64,000 nucleotides of DNA from Xanthomonas sp. F10 (GCF_014206815.1 NZ_JACHNP010000001.1:772456-836455); one strand, 5' to 3'; positions 1 through 9,586 are shown, counted from the first letter of the stretch. Notes: generated by a model not told the origin, from the sequence alone. Made by a program: numbers and translations.

Positions 1-1419
1 CTCGATCTGCGCCAGGAACAGCTTCAGCCCGGCGCCCTGGCTGGACGCGGTCTTGCGCCCGATCAGGTCCAGCGCCTGGATGCCGGTGGTGCCTTCGTAG
101 AGGGTGGTGATGCGCGCGTCGCGGGCCAACTGCTCCATGCCGTGTTCGTGGATGTAGCCGTGGCCGCCGAAGCACTGCAGCGCGTGGTAGGTGTTCTCCA
201 CCGCCCACTCGGTCTGGCAGGCCTTGGAGATCGGGGTGAGGAAGCTGACCAGCACGTCGGCCTGCTCGCGCTCGGCCGGGTCCTGCGCGCTGTGCGCGAT
301 GTCGATCAGGGTCGCGGCGTGCAGCGCCAGCAGGCGGCTGCCTTCGGTCAGCGCCTTCACCGTCAGCAGCATGCGGCGCACGTCCGGATGCACCAGGATC
401 GGATCGGCCGGCTTCTCCGGCAGCTTGGCACCGCTGAGCGAACGCGACTGCAGGCGCTCGCGGGCGTAGCGCAGCGCGTTCTGGTAGGCGCGCTCGGACA
501 GGCCGATGCCCTGCAGGCCGACGCCCAGGCGCGCGGTGTTCATCATGGTGAACATGGCCTGCAGGCCCTTGTGCGGCTGCCCGACCAAGTAACCCTGCGC
601 GCCGTCGAAGTTCATCACGCAGGTGGACGAGCCGTGGATGCCCATCTTGTGCTCCAGCGAGCCGCAGCGCAGTGCGTTGCGCGCGCCGACGCTGCCGTCG
701 CGGGCGACCTTGAACTTCGGCACCACCAGCAGCGAGATGCCCTTGGCGCCGGCCGGCGCGTCCGGCAGCCGCGCCAGCACCAGGTGCACGATGTTGTCGG
801 TGAAGTCGTGCTCGCCTGCGGTGATGAAGATCTTGGTGCCGCTGACCGACCAGCTGCCGTCGGCGTTGGGTTCGGCGCGGGTCTTGAGCAGGCCCAGGTC
901 GGTGCCGCAATGCGGCTCGGTCAGGCACATGGTGCCGGTCCAGCGGCCGTCCACCAGCGGCTTCAGGAACACCTCCTGCTGCCACGCCTCGCCGTGCTGC
1001 TTGAGCGCCTCGACCGCGCCGTGCGACAGCAGCGGGAAGTTGCCCCAGGCCAGGTTGGCGGCATTGACCATCTCGTTGAGCGGCACGCCCAGGGTGTGCG
1101 GCAGACCCTGGCCGCCGAACTCGGTAGCGGCGGTCAGGCCGGTCCAGCCGCCCTCGGCGAACTGCTGGTAGGCCTCGCGGAAGCCGGGGGCGGTGGTGAC
1201 CGCGCCGGTGGCCTTGTCCAGGGTGCAGCCGTGCTCGTCGCCGACCCGGTTCAGCGGCGCCAGCACCGTGCCGGTGAAGCGCGCGGCTTCCTCCAGCACC
1301 GCGTCGATCAGTTCGGCGTTGGCGTCGGCGTGGCCCAGACGGGCGAACAGCGCCTCCACCTGCAGCACGTCGTGCAGCGCGAAGCGGAGATCGGTCAACG
1401 GGGCTTGATAGGTGCTCAT
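1..1419 (-). CDS. Acyl-CoA dehydrogenase (3' end outside window)
   Basis: FAD-dependent acyl-CoA dehydrogenase expected to introduce the 2,3-double bond in acyl-CoA during beta-oxidation. About 473 codons from the ATG at 1419 lie in the window and the C-terminus is beyond base 1. Visible family signatures are the substrate/FAD stretch MCLTEPHCGTDLG, ISLLVVPKF in the middle domain, and the C-terminal helical-domain block CFGGHGYIHEHGMEQ followed by RDARITTLYEGTTGIQA. The N-terminal extension before the classic fold and the expected length near 600 residues fit the long FadE-like subgroup that has an extra C-terminal domain; that domain is not in the window. The gene reads away from the signalling operon and shows no obvious co-transcribed partner. 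Chain-length preference cannot be told from sequence. Confidence 0.93.
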   Translation of the reverse strand, partial: MSTYQAPLTDLRFALHDVLQVEALFARLGHADANAELIDAVLEEAARFTGTVLAPLNRVGDEHGCTLDKATGAVTTAPGFREAYQQFAEGGWTGLTAATEFGGQGLPHTLGVPLNEMVNAANLAWGNFPLLSHGAVEALKQHGEAWQQEVFLKPLVDGRWTGTMCLTEPHCGTDLGLLKTRAEPNADGSWSVSGTKIFITAGEHDFTDNIVHLVLARLPDAPAGAKGISLLVVPKFKVARDGSVGARNALRCGSLEHKMGIHGSSTCVMNFDGAQGYLVGQPHKGLQAMFTMMNTARLGVGLQGIGLSERAYQNALRYARERLQSRSLSGAKLPEKPADPILVHPDVRRMLLTVKALTEGSRLLALHAATLIDIAHSAQDPAEREQADVLVSFLTPISKACQTEWAVENTYHALQCFGGHGYIHEHGMEQLARDARITTLYEGTTGIQALDLIGRKTASSQGAGLKLFLAQIE

Positions 1420-1522
1420 GCGATCGCTCGTGGCTAGGGCCGCGGCGCGGCCGAGGGCGCCAGGATACTATGGCGTATGGAGTGTGCGCAGCCGCGGCGA
1501 CGGCGCGGGCGCGCGGCGCCGT

Positions 1523-2170
1523 TCAGTCGAGCAGGCCGTGGCGCACCGCGTAGCGCACCAGTTCGGCGGTATTGCGCATGCCCAGCTTGTTGAGCACGCG
1601 GAACCGGTGGTTCTCGGCGGTCTTGACGCTGATCTGCAGCACCCGCGCGATCTCCTTGGTGGTGCGGCCCTCCACGATCAGGTGGAACACCTCGCGCTCG
1701 CGCGCGGTCAGGCCGCGGTAGGGGTCGGGCGGCAGCGCCTGCGGCTGCTGCATCTGCGTCACCAGCGCCTGCGCCGCCTGCGGCGAGAAGTGGCCGCGGC
1801 CGGCGTGCAGGTTGCGCACCGCGGCGATCAGGTCGGCGCTGGCGCTGTCCTTGAGCAGGTAGCCGGAGGCGCCGGCGCGCACCGCGTGCAGCACGTACTC
1901 GTGTTCCTCGTGCATGGTCAGCACCAGGATCCGCGCCAGCGGCACGGTCTCGCACAGCCGCCGCACCACGTCGATGCCGTTGAGCCGCGGCATGGAGATG
2001 TCCACGATCGCCACGTCCGGGCTGGTCGCCTCGGCCTTGGCCAGCGCCTCGATGCCGTCGGCGGCCTGCGCCACCACCTGGATGCCGTCGATCGCGTCGA
2101 GCACGGCGACCAGGCTTTCGCGCACCAGGGTGTGGTCGTCGGCGATGAGGACGCGGATCGGGACGTTCAT
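1523..2170 (-). CDS. NarL/FixJ-type response regulator
   Basis: Cytoplasmic two-component response regulator of 215 residues. The receiver domain occupies about residues 5-120, with the acidic pair D11/D12, phosphoacceptor D57 in VDISMPRLNG, T85 and K107. A LuxR-type helix-turn-helix follows at about 150-212 (LTAREREVFHLIVEG, then TTKEIARVLQISVKTAENH). It lies 109 bp downstream of the histidine kinase on the same strand, which makes it the probable partner of that kinase and the transcriptional output of the FHA/kinase operon. Its target promoters are not evident in the window. Confidence 0.93.
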   Translation of the reverse strand: MNVPIRVLIADDHTLVRESLVAVLDAIDGIQVVAQAADGIEALAKAEATSPDVAIVDISMPRLNGIDVVRRLCETVPLARILVLTMHEEHEYVLHAVRAGASGYLLKDSASADLIAAVRNLHAGRGHFSPQAAQALVTQMQQPQALPPDPYRGLTAREREVFHLIVEGRTTKEIARVLQISVKTAENHRFRVLNKLGMRNTAELVRYAVRHGLLD

Positions 2171-2279
2171 GCCGGTGCGCGTCCGTTGCGCGCATTGGCG
2201 CAGGCGGCCACCGCCCGCGACGATGCTGATCGCGTCTGAAGGGCCGCGCGGGCGCGGAACTGGGGCAGGGCGATGACCT

Positions 2280-2993
2280 TCAATCGGCCTCCAGCGGGAC
2301 CCGGATCTGCACGCAGCAGCCCTCGCCCGGCGACGATTGCAGGCGGATGCTGCCGCCGCTCAGGCGCAGGCGTTCGCGCAGGCCGCTCAGGCCGCTGCCG
2401 CCGGCCACCAGTGCCTGCTGCGGATCGCAGCCGCGGCCGTCGTCGAGCACCTGCAGCTGCGCCCAGCCGTCGCGGGCGACCAGCCGCAGCAGCACCGACT
2501 GCGCACCCGAGTGCTTCAGCGCATTGGTCAGCGCCTCTTGCGCGCTGCGGAACAGCAGGGTCTGCAGCGCTTCGTCCAGCGCCGGCAGCGGGCCGATCTC
2601 GACCGTCACCGGGGTGGCGCCGGCAGCGGACTGGCTGCGGCCCAGCCAGCCCAGGGCCGCTTCCAGTCCGAGGTCGTCGAGGATCGGCGGGCGCAGCAGC
2701 CGCGACATCTGCCGGGTGTCTTCCAGCGCCTGCGTGCATAGGTGGATGGCGTCCTCCAGCGGCGCACGCAGCGCCGCGTCGGCCGCGCCGAGCGCCGCGC
2801 CCAGTTGCGCCAGACGGTGCTTGAGCACGGTGAGGTTCTGGCCGACGCCGTCGTGCAGCTCGCGCGCCAGGCGCCGGCGCTCGTCTTCCTGGACCTTGAC
2901 CACGGCGCGGCCGAGGCGGCGGAACTCGCGCTCGTTGGCCTCCAGGCGCTGCAGCAGCAGGCGGTAGCGTTCGGCGGCCGCAACGTCGTTCAT
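2280..2993 (-). CDS. NarL-family sensor histidine kinase, no sensor domain
   Basis: Histidine kinase of 237 residues of the HisKA_3 type. The phosphoacceptor H47 lies in RLARELHDGVGQNL, and the HATPase_c domain runs from about 145 to the end with the N-box QEALTNALKHS (152-162) and G-box DDGRGCD (184-190). There is no transmembrane segment and only a short N-terminal coiled region, so the protein looks cytosolic and must receive its signal from a partner. Its ATG overlaps the stop of the upstream Ser/Thr kinase gene (ATGA), indicating translational coupling. It is expected to phosphorylate the response regulator encoded downstream. The direct genetic coupling to a Ser/Thr kinase suggests that the latter supplies the input; that is inference. 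Confidence 0.92.
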   Translation of the reverse strand: MNDVAAAERYRLLLQRLEANEREFRRLGRAVVKVQEDERRRLARELHDGVGQNLTVLKHRLAQLGAALGAADAALRAPLEDAIHLCTQALEDTRQMSRLLRPPILDDLGLEAALGWLGRSQSAAGATPVTVEIGPLPALDEALQTLLFRSAQEALTNALKHSGAQSVLLRLVARDGWAQLQVLDDGRGCDPQQALVAGGSGLSGLRERLRLSGGSIRLQSSPGEGCCVQIRVPLEAD

Positions 2994-5900
2994 GGCGTGG
3001 CGCCCGCGCGTGCGACAGATGACCCCTCGGCGGCCTGCGCCGCCGCGCGGCGCGCGCGTTGCGCGGCGGCGTGATCGCCGATCGCCTCCAGGCGCTGCGC
3101 GGCCTGCGTGTGCAGGGCGGCGGCGAACAGCGGGCTGCCACGCAGCAGCAGGGCCTGCGCCTGCGCGTAGCGCGCCGCCACCTGGTCGGCCGCGCCGTAG
3201 CGCAGCGCCTGCTGCAGATAGCGCAGGCGCAGCCCGGCATGGCCCAGGCGCGCGATGTCGCCCTCCAGCGCGGCCAGGGCGGGTTCGTCGTGCGCCGCCT
3301 GCACCTGCACCTGCAGTTGCAGCAGACGGGCGCCGCTGGCGCGCGCCAGCGCCTCGGCCTGGCGCAGCGACGCGGCGGCCGCGGCGGCGTTGCCGTCGCG
3401 CTCGTCCAGTTGCGCCTGCAGCAGCGCGGCACTGGCGCGCTGTTCGCTGGACACCGAAGCGGGCGCTTGCCGCTGCACCTGCTGCAGCGCCAGCCGCGCC
3501 TGCGCCGGGTCGTCCAGCGCCAGCCACAGCTGCGCGCGCAACAGGGCGATGTCGGTCTGGCCGCGCTGGTCGCGGCTCTGCTGGAACAGCCGCTGCGCCT
3601 GGTCCAGTTCGGTCAGCGCCACCGCGCGCTGGCCTTGCCAGAATGCCAGTTCGGCCAGGTTGCGCCGGCTCACCGCCACTTCCTCGAGCATCTGGTGGCG
3701 CTCGGCCTCGCGCAGCGCCTGGTTCAGCAAGGTCTGCGCCTGCGCCCAATGGCCGCGCCCGGTGGCCAGCAGGCCCAGGTTCTGCGCGGTGCGCACGCGG
3801 CCGGTGGCGTCGTTGAGGTCGGCATAGGCGCGCGCGGCCTGTTCCCAGAACGCCTGCGCGCTGTCCAGGTCGCCCAGTTGGAAGTGCGCGAAGCCGATGT
3901 TGTTGAGCGTCTCGGCGACCCCGTGCGCATCGCCGAGCGCGCGCCAGGCCGTCAGCGCGCCGCGGAACGCCTGCAGTGCCTGCGGATAGTCGCCGCGCTC
4001 TTCGGCCAGCAGGCCGAGTTCGTTGGCGGCGGCGGCCTGGCCGTCGCGATCGCCCAGTTCGGAGTACAGCGCCTGCGCCTGGCGCAGCTGCTGTTCGGCC
4101 TCGGCGAAGGCGCCGCCGATGCTCAGCGTGCCGGCCAGGTTGCGCAGGCTGGTGGCGACGCCACGGCGATTGCCGACCTGCCGGCGCAGCTCCACGGCGC
4201 GCAGGTACTGGGCCTGCGCCTGCTGCGCCAGGCCGAGGCGGCCATAGCCCACGCCCAGCGCGTTCACGGTTTCCGCCTCGCCATAGAGGTCGCGGCCGCG
4301 GCGGAACAGCAGTTGCGCGCGCAGCAGGTCGTCGTCCACCGCGGTGGCGGCGTTGCCGCTGAGGATCGCCAGCTTGCCCAGCGCCAGCCATAGCCGCGGG
4401 TCGTCCGGATCGCGCTGCGCCAACGCGCGCAGGCGATCGCGTGCCACGTCCAGGTGGCCGGCCTGCGCCTGGACGCGCGCGAACTGCAGTTGCACCACGC
4501 TGTCGTCGGGCCGCGCCGTGGCCAAGGCCTGCCAGGCGCGGTCGGCGGCGGCGAGATCGTCCTCGGCTTCCAGCCGCAGCGCCGCCAGCAGCGCCTGGGT
4601 GCGCGGCCGCGCCGGCGCCGAGGCGACGCGCGCGCTCAACGCCTCGCGTGCCTTCTGGTCCTCGCCGATGGCTTGCGCCGCGACCACCTCGGCCAGGCGC
4701 AACGGCGCAGACTGCGGTGCCTGCACACTGGCCGCGGCGAACTGCTGCAGCGCCTGCGCGCTGTCGTCGCGCTGCTGCGCCGCCAGGCCGCGCGCATACG
4801 CCTGCAACGCGGCGGGTGCGGGCAGGTCGTCGGGCAGGGTGGCGCCGTCGGCGAGCAGCGCCCTGGACGCGATCGGCAACCAGGCGACGTAGGCCGCGGC
4901 CGGATCGTCGGCGGTCGGTCCGTCGATGTGTTGCGCCGCGCCGCTGGCCGGATGCAGCAGCGCCTGCAGGCGCCAGCCGCTGCCCTGGCGTTGCAGGCTC
5001 GGCTGCAGCACGCGCTGTGCCGAGGCGAGCCGGCGCAGCGCCGCCACGTCCAGCGGCGCCTGGCCGGTGGGGTCGTATTGGCGCAAAGCCTGGCGCGTGC
5101 GGTCGGTGTCGACCACGGTCAGCGTTTCGCCAAGGCTGCCGCGCAGCCAGGCCCCCAGCGCCAGGCGTTGTTCGGCGCTGTCCGGGTCGCCGGCCAGCGG
5201 CAGCACCAGCAGGCGCGGCAGCGGTTGCACGGCCGCCACCGGCGCCGGCGCGCTGGCGCGTTGCGCCTGCCATTGCCAGACGCCGGCACCGAGCAGGGCG
5301 GCGCCCGCCAGGGTCGCGGCCAGGCCCAGGCCGAGCCGGCGCCAGCGCCGGCGGTCGTGCGGCAGTTGCCGGCGCTCGATCGCCGCGATCACCTCGCCGG
5401 CGTGCTGCAGCCGGTCGCGCGGCTGCGGGCGCAGCAGCCGCTGCAGCAGCCGCACCAGCCAGGCCGGCACGTCCGCGCGCAGCCGGTCCACCGGCGGCGG
5501 CTCGCGCAGCATGCGCTGGGCCAGGGTCTCGGACAGGGTGCCGCCGGCGAAGGGCACCTGTCCGGCGAGCAGTTCGTACAGGATCAGGCCGAGGGCGTAG
5601 AGGTCGCTGCGCGGATCGAGCGCATCGCCGCGCGCCTGTTCGGGCGACAGGTAGGCGGGCGTACCGATGACGTTGCCCAGGGTCGCGCCGAGGCCGCTGC
5701 TGGCCATCGAACAGGCCACGCCGAAGTCGCTGATCAGCGCATCGCCGTCCCGCCGCAGCAGGATGTTGGCCGGCTTGAGATCGCGATGCACGACGCCGCG
5801 CGCATGCGCCGCCTGCAGGCCGCGGGCGATGTCGCCGGCGATGCGCAGGGCGATGTCGACGTCCAGCCGCTCTTCGCGCTGCAGCCGCGCGTCCAGCGAT

Positions 5901-6226
5901 TCGCCGTCCACGTAGTCCATGCTGATCAGCCAGCGCCCGGCGTGTTCGGCCAGGTCGTGGATGCGCACCACGTGGGGGCTGGACACCTGCCGCGCCAGCA
6001 ACAGCTCCTGGCGGAACCGGGCGAAGGCCTGCGGCCGCTGCGCCAGCTCCGGGCGCAGCAGCTTGACCGCTACGTCGACGCCCAGCGCCTGGTCGTGGGC
6101 CAGATACACCAGGCCCATGCCGCCGATGCCGAGCAGGCGTTCGATACGGAAGCGGCCGGCCAGCACCTCGCCAGGACGCAGGCTTTCCTGCGCGTACAGG
6201 CCGGTGGCGGTGGCCGCGTCGCTCAT
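2990..6226 (-). CDS. Ser/Thr protein kinase with transmembrane segment and TPR domain
   Basis: Bacterial Hanks-type kinase of 1078 residues. The kinase domain spans about 25-285: glycine loop GIGGMG (33-38), ATP-binding K55 in VAVKLL, catalytic HRDLKPAN with D149, DFG D167, and GTPAYLSPEQ in the activation segment. One membrane helix lies at about 298-318 (LGLGLAATLAGAALLGAG), so the C-terminal 750 residues are probably periplasmic. That part carries an adenylate-cyclase-associated-like domain and then many TPR repeats recognisable by pattern (for example NALGVGYGRLGLAQQAQAQY). The start overlaps the stop of the FHA-GAF gene (ATGA). The topology suggests that a periplasmic TPR platform senses a protein or envelope state and controls the cytosolic kinase. 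Substrates are unknown, the FHA neighbour being the obvious candidate. Confidence 0.93.
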   Translation of the reverse strand: MSDAATATGLYAQESLRPGEVLAGRFRIERLLGIGGMGLVYLAHDQALGVDVAVKLLRPELAQRPQAFARFRQELLLARQVSSPHVVRIHDLAEHAGRWLISMDYVDGESLDARLQREERLDVDIALRIAGDIARGLQAAHARGVVHRDLKPANILLRRDGDALISDFGVACSMASSGLGATLGNVIGTPAYLSPEQARGDALDPRSDLYALGLILYELLAGQVPFAGGTLSETLAQRMLREPPPVDRLRADVPAWLVRLLQRLLRPQPRDRLQHAGEVIAAIERRQLPHDRRRWRRLGLGLAATLAGAALLGAGVWQWQAQRASAPAPVAAVQPLPRLLVLPLAGDPDSAEQRLALGAWLRGSLGETLTVVDTDRTRQALRQYDPTGQAPLDVAALRRLASAQRVLQPSLQRQGSGWRLQALLHPASGAAQHIDGPTADDPAAAYVAWLPIASRALLADGATLPDDLPAPAALQAYARGLAAQQRDDSAQALQQFAAASVQAPQSAPLRLAEVVAAQAIGEDQKAREALSARVASAPARPRTQALLAALRLEAEDDLAAADRAWQALATARPDDSVVQLQFARVQAQAGHLDVARDRLRALAQRDPDDPRLWLALGKLAILSGNAATAVDDDLLRAQLLFRRGRDLYGEAETVNALGVGYGRLGLAQQAQAQYLRAVELRRQVGNRRGVATSLRNLAGTLSIGGAFAEAEQQLRQAQALYSELGDRDGQAAAANELGLLAEERGDYPQALQAFRGALTAWRALGDAHGVAETLNNIGFAHFQLGDLDSAQAFWEQAARAYADLNDATGRVRTAQNLGLLATGRGHWAQAQTLLNQALREAERHQMLEEVAVSRRNLAELAFWQGQRAVALTELDQAQRLFQQSRDQRGQTDIALLRAQLWLALDDPAQARLALQQVQRQAPASVSSEQRASAALLQAQLDERDGNAAAAAASLRQAEALARASGARLLQLQVQVQAAHDEPALAALEGDIARLGHAGLRLRYLQQALRYGAADQVAARYAQAQALLLRGSPLFAAALHTQAAQRLEAIGDHAAAQRARRAAAQAAEGSSVARAGATP

Positions 6227-7068
6227 ACCGGCCCCGGCGCCGCGCCGGTCTCGCGCAGCGCCTGGCGCGCGGCGATCCACAGCGCGGCGCGTTCGCAGAA
6301 CGCCTCGAGCAGCTCCATGTCCAGCGCGCCGATGGCGCTGCCGGCGCGGCGGCTGTCGGCATAGATCGCGCCGAGCACCCGCATGCCGTCGCGCAGCGGC
6401 AGGCACAGCATGGTGCGCAGGCCGGCGGCGCAGACCGAGGCACGTTCGGCGAGCCAGGGCACGCCGCCGATGTCGTGGGCCACGGTGGTCTGGCCGTGCT
6501 GCACGGCGCGTCGCAGCGCACCCTCGCTGCCGGCGAGCCCGTGCTGCAGCGGGAGCGGCCCGGTGCCGTGGCTGGCCGCGATGCGCTGGCCGTGGGCGTC
6601 GGCCAGGACCAGCACACCGCGCTCGGCCTGGGCCAGTTCGACCACCGCGTCCAGGCTGGCGCCGAGCAGGTCGTCGAGTCTGCCGACCTGGGCCAGTTCC
6701 TGGGTGAGTGCGGTGGCGCGGTCGCAGCGGGCACGCTGGCGGCGCTCGGCCAGTTCCGCATCGGCTGCGCTGAGCGGGGCGAATTCGGCGTAGATGTCGC
6801 CGAAGCGCAGCCAGGTCGCCGTGTCCAGGGCAACAGGCGCGGCCACGCGCACCCCGTCGCGGAAGCTGCCGTTCTTGCTGCCCAGATCGTGCAACTGCCA
6901 GTGGCCGTCGGCCTGCGGCTGCAGCCGTGCGTGCCAACGCGACACCGAGGGGTGTTCCAGCGCCAGCGCATTGTCCGCCGCGCGGCCGATCGCCAGGGGC
7001 TGCCCGGCGGCGAGCAGCAGCGTCGGCGCCGGGGCGTCGGGCAGGTAGGCGGTCAGGCGCGCGGGCAT
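6223..7068 (-). CDS. FHA domain and GAF domain protein
   Basis: First gene of the minus-strand signalling operon, 281 residues. The N-terminal FHA domain (about 20-95) has the phosphothreonine-binding signature: IGRAADN (27-33), SVSRWHARL with R44 and H46, and LGSKNGSF (62-69). A GAF domain follows at about 125-270 (RGVLVLADAHGQRIAASHG, then LRTMLCLPLRDGMRVLGAIY). No membrane segment or signal peptide is seen. FHA domains bind phosphothreonine peptides, so it may dock to the neighbouring autophosphorylated kinase; the GAF domain may bind a small molecule or act as a dimer platform. The ligand is unknown. Confidence 0.9.
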   Translation of the reverse strand: MPARLTAYLPDAPAPTLLLAAGQPLAIGRAADNALALEHPSVSRWHARLQPQADGHWQLHDLGSKNGSFRDGVRVAAPVALDTATWLRFGDIYAEFAPLSAADAELAERRQRARCDRATALTQELAQVGRLDDLLGASLDAVVELAQAERGVLVLADAHGQRIAASHGTGPLPLQHGLAGSEGALRRAVQHGQTTVAHDIGGVPWLAERASVCAAGLRTMLCLPLRDGMRVLGAIYADSRRAGSAIGALDMELLEAFCERAALWIAARQALRETGAAPGPV

Positions 7069-7114
7069 CGCGGGATGTCCTCCGTCGCGGTGCGCGTGAC
7101 CAATCCTGCAGCGC

Positions 7115-7951
7115 TCAAGGCGCGTAGAGGCGTTGGTAGTCGATGGAGAAGCGCAGCGTGGCCGCGCCGGCCAGCAGTTCGCCGGCGGGGTTGCCTTCGC
7201 TCATGCCGGCGTTCCAGGTCTGCGCGATGCCCTGGCCGGCACGCGCCGACACCTGCTCGCGGAATCCGTCCAGCGCCATCGTGGCGGCGCTGTAGTCGGC
7301 GTTGGCCAGCGCGCTCTGCACGCTGTTCAACATGGTCGCCAGCGGCGTCGCCTCGCTGGCGGGCAACTGCGCCACCAGCGCCTGCAGGCGGCTCAGCTTG
7401 GCGGCCACCACGGTAGCGGTCGGGCGCAGGTCGTGGATCACGATGAACTGCGAGAAGCCACCGGTGGTGCCGCGGGCGCGGACGCTGCCGGGCGCGATCT
7501 CATCGGTGATGTCGCGGAACTCGCCGCCTACCGGAGACTTGAACAGACGCAGCGTGCTGTCGGCGGTGTAGGCCAGCGCGTGCGTGTGCAGTTCCACATG
7601 CACCACGCGGCGGAACGTCAGGCCGCCGCTCGGCGGCGGCGTCACCGTGATCAGCAGCGGCAACTGCGATGGCACCTGGCCGGCTCGCGTGCCGGGCAGC
7701 CGCGGCAGCAAGGCAGTGACCTGGGCCGGGGTCAGCAGTTCCGCGCTCAGACCCAGGCTGCCCGGGTTGAGGTCGCTGGCGCTGTCGAATTCCAGCGTGA
7801 CCTCGGCCAGCGGATGCGGACCGGCACCGATCGCCGCCGTCGCCACATTGCCGCTCACGTCCACCTGCACCGGCAGCGCTTGCGCGGCGAGCCCGCCGGA
7901 CGCGGCCACGGTGCAGAACAGCAGGCAAACCCTTGCGAACATCATGTGCAT
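7115..7951 (-). CDS. Secreted protein of unknown function
   Basis: Product of 278 residues with a signal peptide (hydrophobic MFARVCLLFCTVAASGGLAA, likely cleaved before QALPVQVDV). The ATG at 7951 is preferred over upstream starts because AGGGGG sits 6-7 bases before it. The mature part begins with a beta-rich region and ends with an alpha-helical stretch rich in Ala and Leu (LSRLQALVAQLPASEATPL). I do not recognise a family or catalytic motif. It is transcribed divergently from the subtilase gene, with which it shares a 230-bp intergenic region. It is probably periplasmic or extracellular. Confidence 0.75.
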   Translation of the reverse strand: MHMMFARVCLLFCTVAASGGLAAQALPVQVDVSGNVATAAIGAGPHPLAEVTLEFDSASDLNPGSLGLSAELLTPAQVTALLPRLPGTRAGQVPSQLPLLITVTPPPSGGLTFRRVVHVELHTHALAYTADSTLRLFKSPVGGEFRDITDEIAPGSVRARGTTGGFSQFIVIHDLRPTATVVAAKLSRLQALVAQLPASEATPLATMLNSVQSALANADYSAATMALDGFREQVSARAGQGIAQTWNAGMSEGNPAGELLAGAATLRFSIDYQRLYAP

Positions 7952-8182
7952 CTGAAACCCCCTGTTGCATGTGCCGGCACCGCGCACCGCACCCGCGTTC
8001 CGCCCGCGACGCGGCGAGGCAGCGGCCTACGTCCCGATCATACCGCTCCGTACGGGCGATGCACGCCGCCCTGAGTGTTTCCACCCACGTCCGCTAGGGG
8101 CGATCCCGGATAGGCGCCACCGTGCCGCCGCGGCAGGCTGCAGTCACCCGCCCGTCCCGGGCCCACTCACCGGAGATTCCAG

Positions 8183-9586
8183 ATGCCCATCCGTCGTCCC
8201 GCACTCGCCATCGGCATTTGCGCCGTTCTTGCCAGCGGCGTCTTCGCCGGCGGCAAGGCCGAAGCCGCCGCGCATCTGGACAGCCTGCTCGAGTCCAAGC
8301 TGGCCAGCACGCCGCTGACCGACGAACTGCAAATCGTCATCACCTACAAGCAATCCAGGCCGGTGTCGGCGGCGCAGCTGACCGTGTTGCACGACCTGGG
8401 CATCACCCGCGGCGTCAGCATGCAGACCCTGCCGATCGCCGGCGCGCTGGCCACGCCCGAAGAGATCCTGGCGCTGGCCGGGCGCGACGACGTCGCCTCG
8501 ATCTACTACAACGCGCCGCTACGCTACTTCAACCAGGACGCGCGCCAGGCGACCGGGGTCGACCGCGCGCAGAGCAACCCGGGCGATTTCGGCCGCACCG
8601 TGCCGTACACCGGCCGCGGCGTCGGCGTGCTGATCAACGACTCGGGCATCGACGCCACGCATCGCGACCTGGCCTACGGCGACCGGGTGGTGCAGAACGT
8701 GCTGGCCAACACCAACCTGCACAATCTGGATTCGATGCTGCCGGTCACCTATCTGGAAGGCGTGCCGAATACCGACGCCGGCTCCGGTCACGGCACCCAC
8801 TGCGCCGGCACGGTCGGCGGCAACGGCGCGCAGTCCGGCGGCAAGTACCGCGGCGTGGCCACCGGCGCCAGCCTGGTCGGCTACGGTTCCAGCGGCGTGC
8901 TGCTGATCCTGGACGCGGTCGGCGGCCTGGACTATGCGGCCTCGCACCAGAACAGCTTCAAGGATCCGATCCGCGTCGTCAGCAACTCCTGGGGCAGCTC
9001 CGGCAAGTTCGACCCGGCCGACCCGGTCAACGTGGCCACCTACGAGCTGTACAAGCGCGGCATCGTCAGCGTGTTCGCCGCCGGCAACGACGGTCCCAAG
9101 GAGGATACCCACAATCCGTACGCGCAGGCGCCGTGGGTGATCTCCGTCGCCGCCGGCAACGTCGACGGCACGCTGGCGGACTTCTCCTCGCGCGGCAAGG
9201 CCGGCGAGCGCGATACCTTCACCACCGCCGATGGCAAGAGCTGGACCCATATCAACGAGCCCAGCATCACCGCGCCGGGCGTGGACATCATCTCCACCCG
9301 TGCCTCCACCGGCCTGTTGCCGCCGCTGGCCGCGCAGACCGACGCCAAGCTGATCGCCCCGGCGCAACTGCCGTTCTACACCACCATGAGCGGCACCTCG
9401 ATGGCCACGCCGCATGTAGCGGGTGTGGTGGCGCTGGTGCTGGAGGCCAATCCGAACCTGACCCCGGACCAGGTCAAGGACCTGATCGAGCGCACCGCCA
9501 CGCCGATGGCGGGACGTGCGTCCTGGGAAGTGGGCGCGGGCTATCTCAACGCCTACTCGGCGCTGCGCGAGGCCAGCAAGAAGTGA
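8183..9586 (+). CDS. Secreted S8 serine protease (subtilase)
   Basis: Subtilisin-family endopeptidase of 467 residues, exported by a signal peptide (ALAIGICAVLASGVFAGGKA). An I9-like propeptide is likely at about 45-115. The catalytic triad is complete: D153 in GVLINDSGIDATH, H203 in GHGTHCAGTVGG, S406 in SGTSMATPHVAG. The oxyanion Asn is N302 in VFAAGNDGP. The ATG is preceded by GGAG at proper spacing. The length corresponds to a minimal secreted subtilase without C-terminal PPC or autotransporter domain. Together with the peptidases near 55-64 kb and the POT transporter it fits extracellular protein degradation, as in plant-associated or saprophytic xanthomonads. Confidence 0.95.
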   Translation: MPIRRPALAIGICAVLASGVFAGGKAEAAAHLDSLLESKLASTPLTDELQIVITYKQSRPVSAAQLTVLHDLGITRGVSMQTLPIAGALATPEEILALAGRDDVASIYYNAPLRYFNQDARQATGVDRAQSNPGDFGRTVPYTGRGVGVLINDSGIDATHRDLAYGDRVVQNVLANTNLHNLDSMLPVTYLEGVPNTDAGSGHGTHCAGTVGGNGAQSGGKYRGVATGASLVGYGSSGVLLILDAVGGLDYAASHQNSFKDPIRVVSNSWGSSGKFDPADPVNVATYELYKRGIVSVFAAGNDGPKEDTHNPYAQAPWVISVAAGNVDGTLADFSSRGKAGERDTFTTADGKSWTHINEPSITAPGVDIISTRASTGLLPPLAAQTDAKLIAPAQLPFYTTMSGTSMATPHVAGVVALVLEANPNLTPDQVKDLIERTATPMAGRASWEVGAGYLNAYSALREASKK

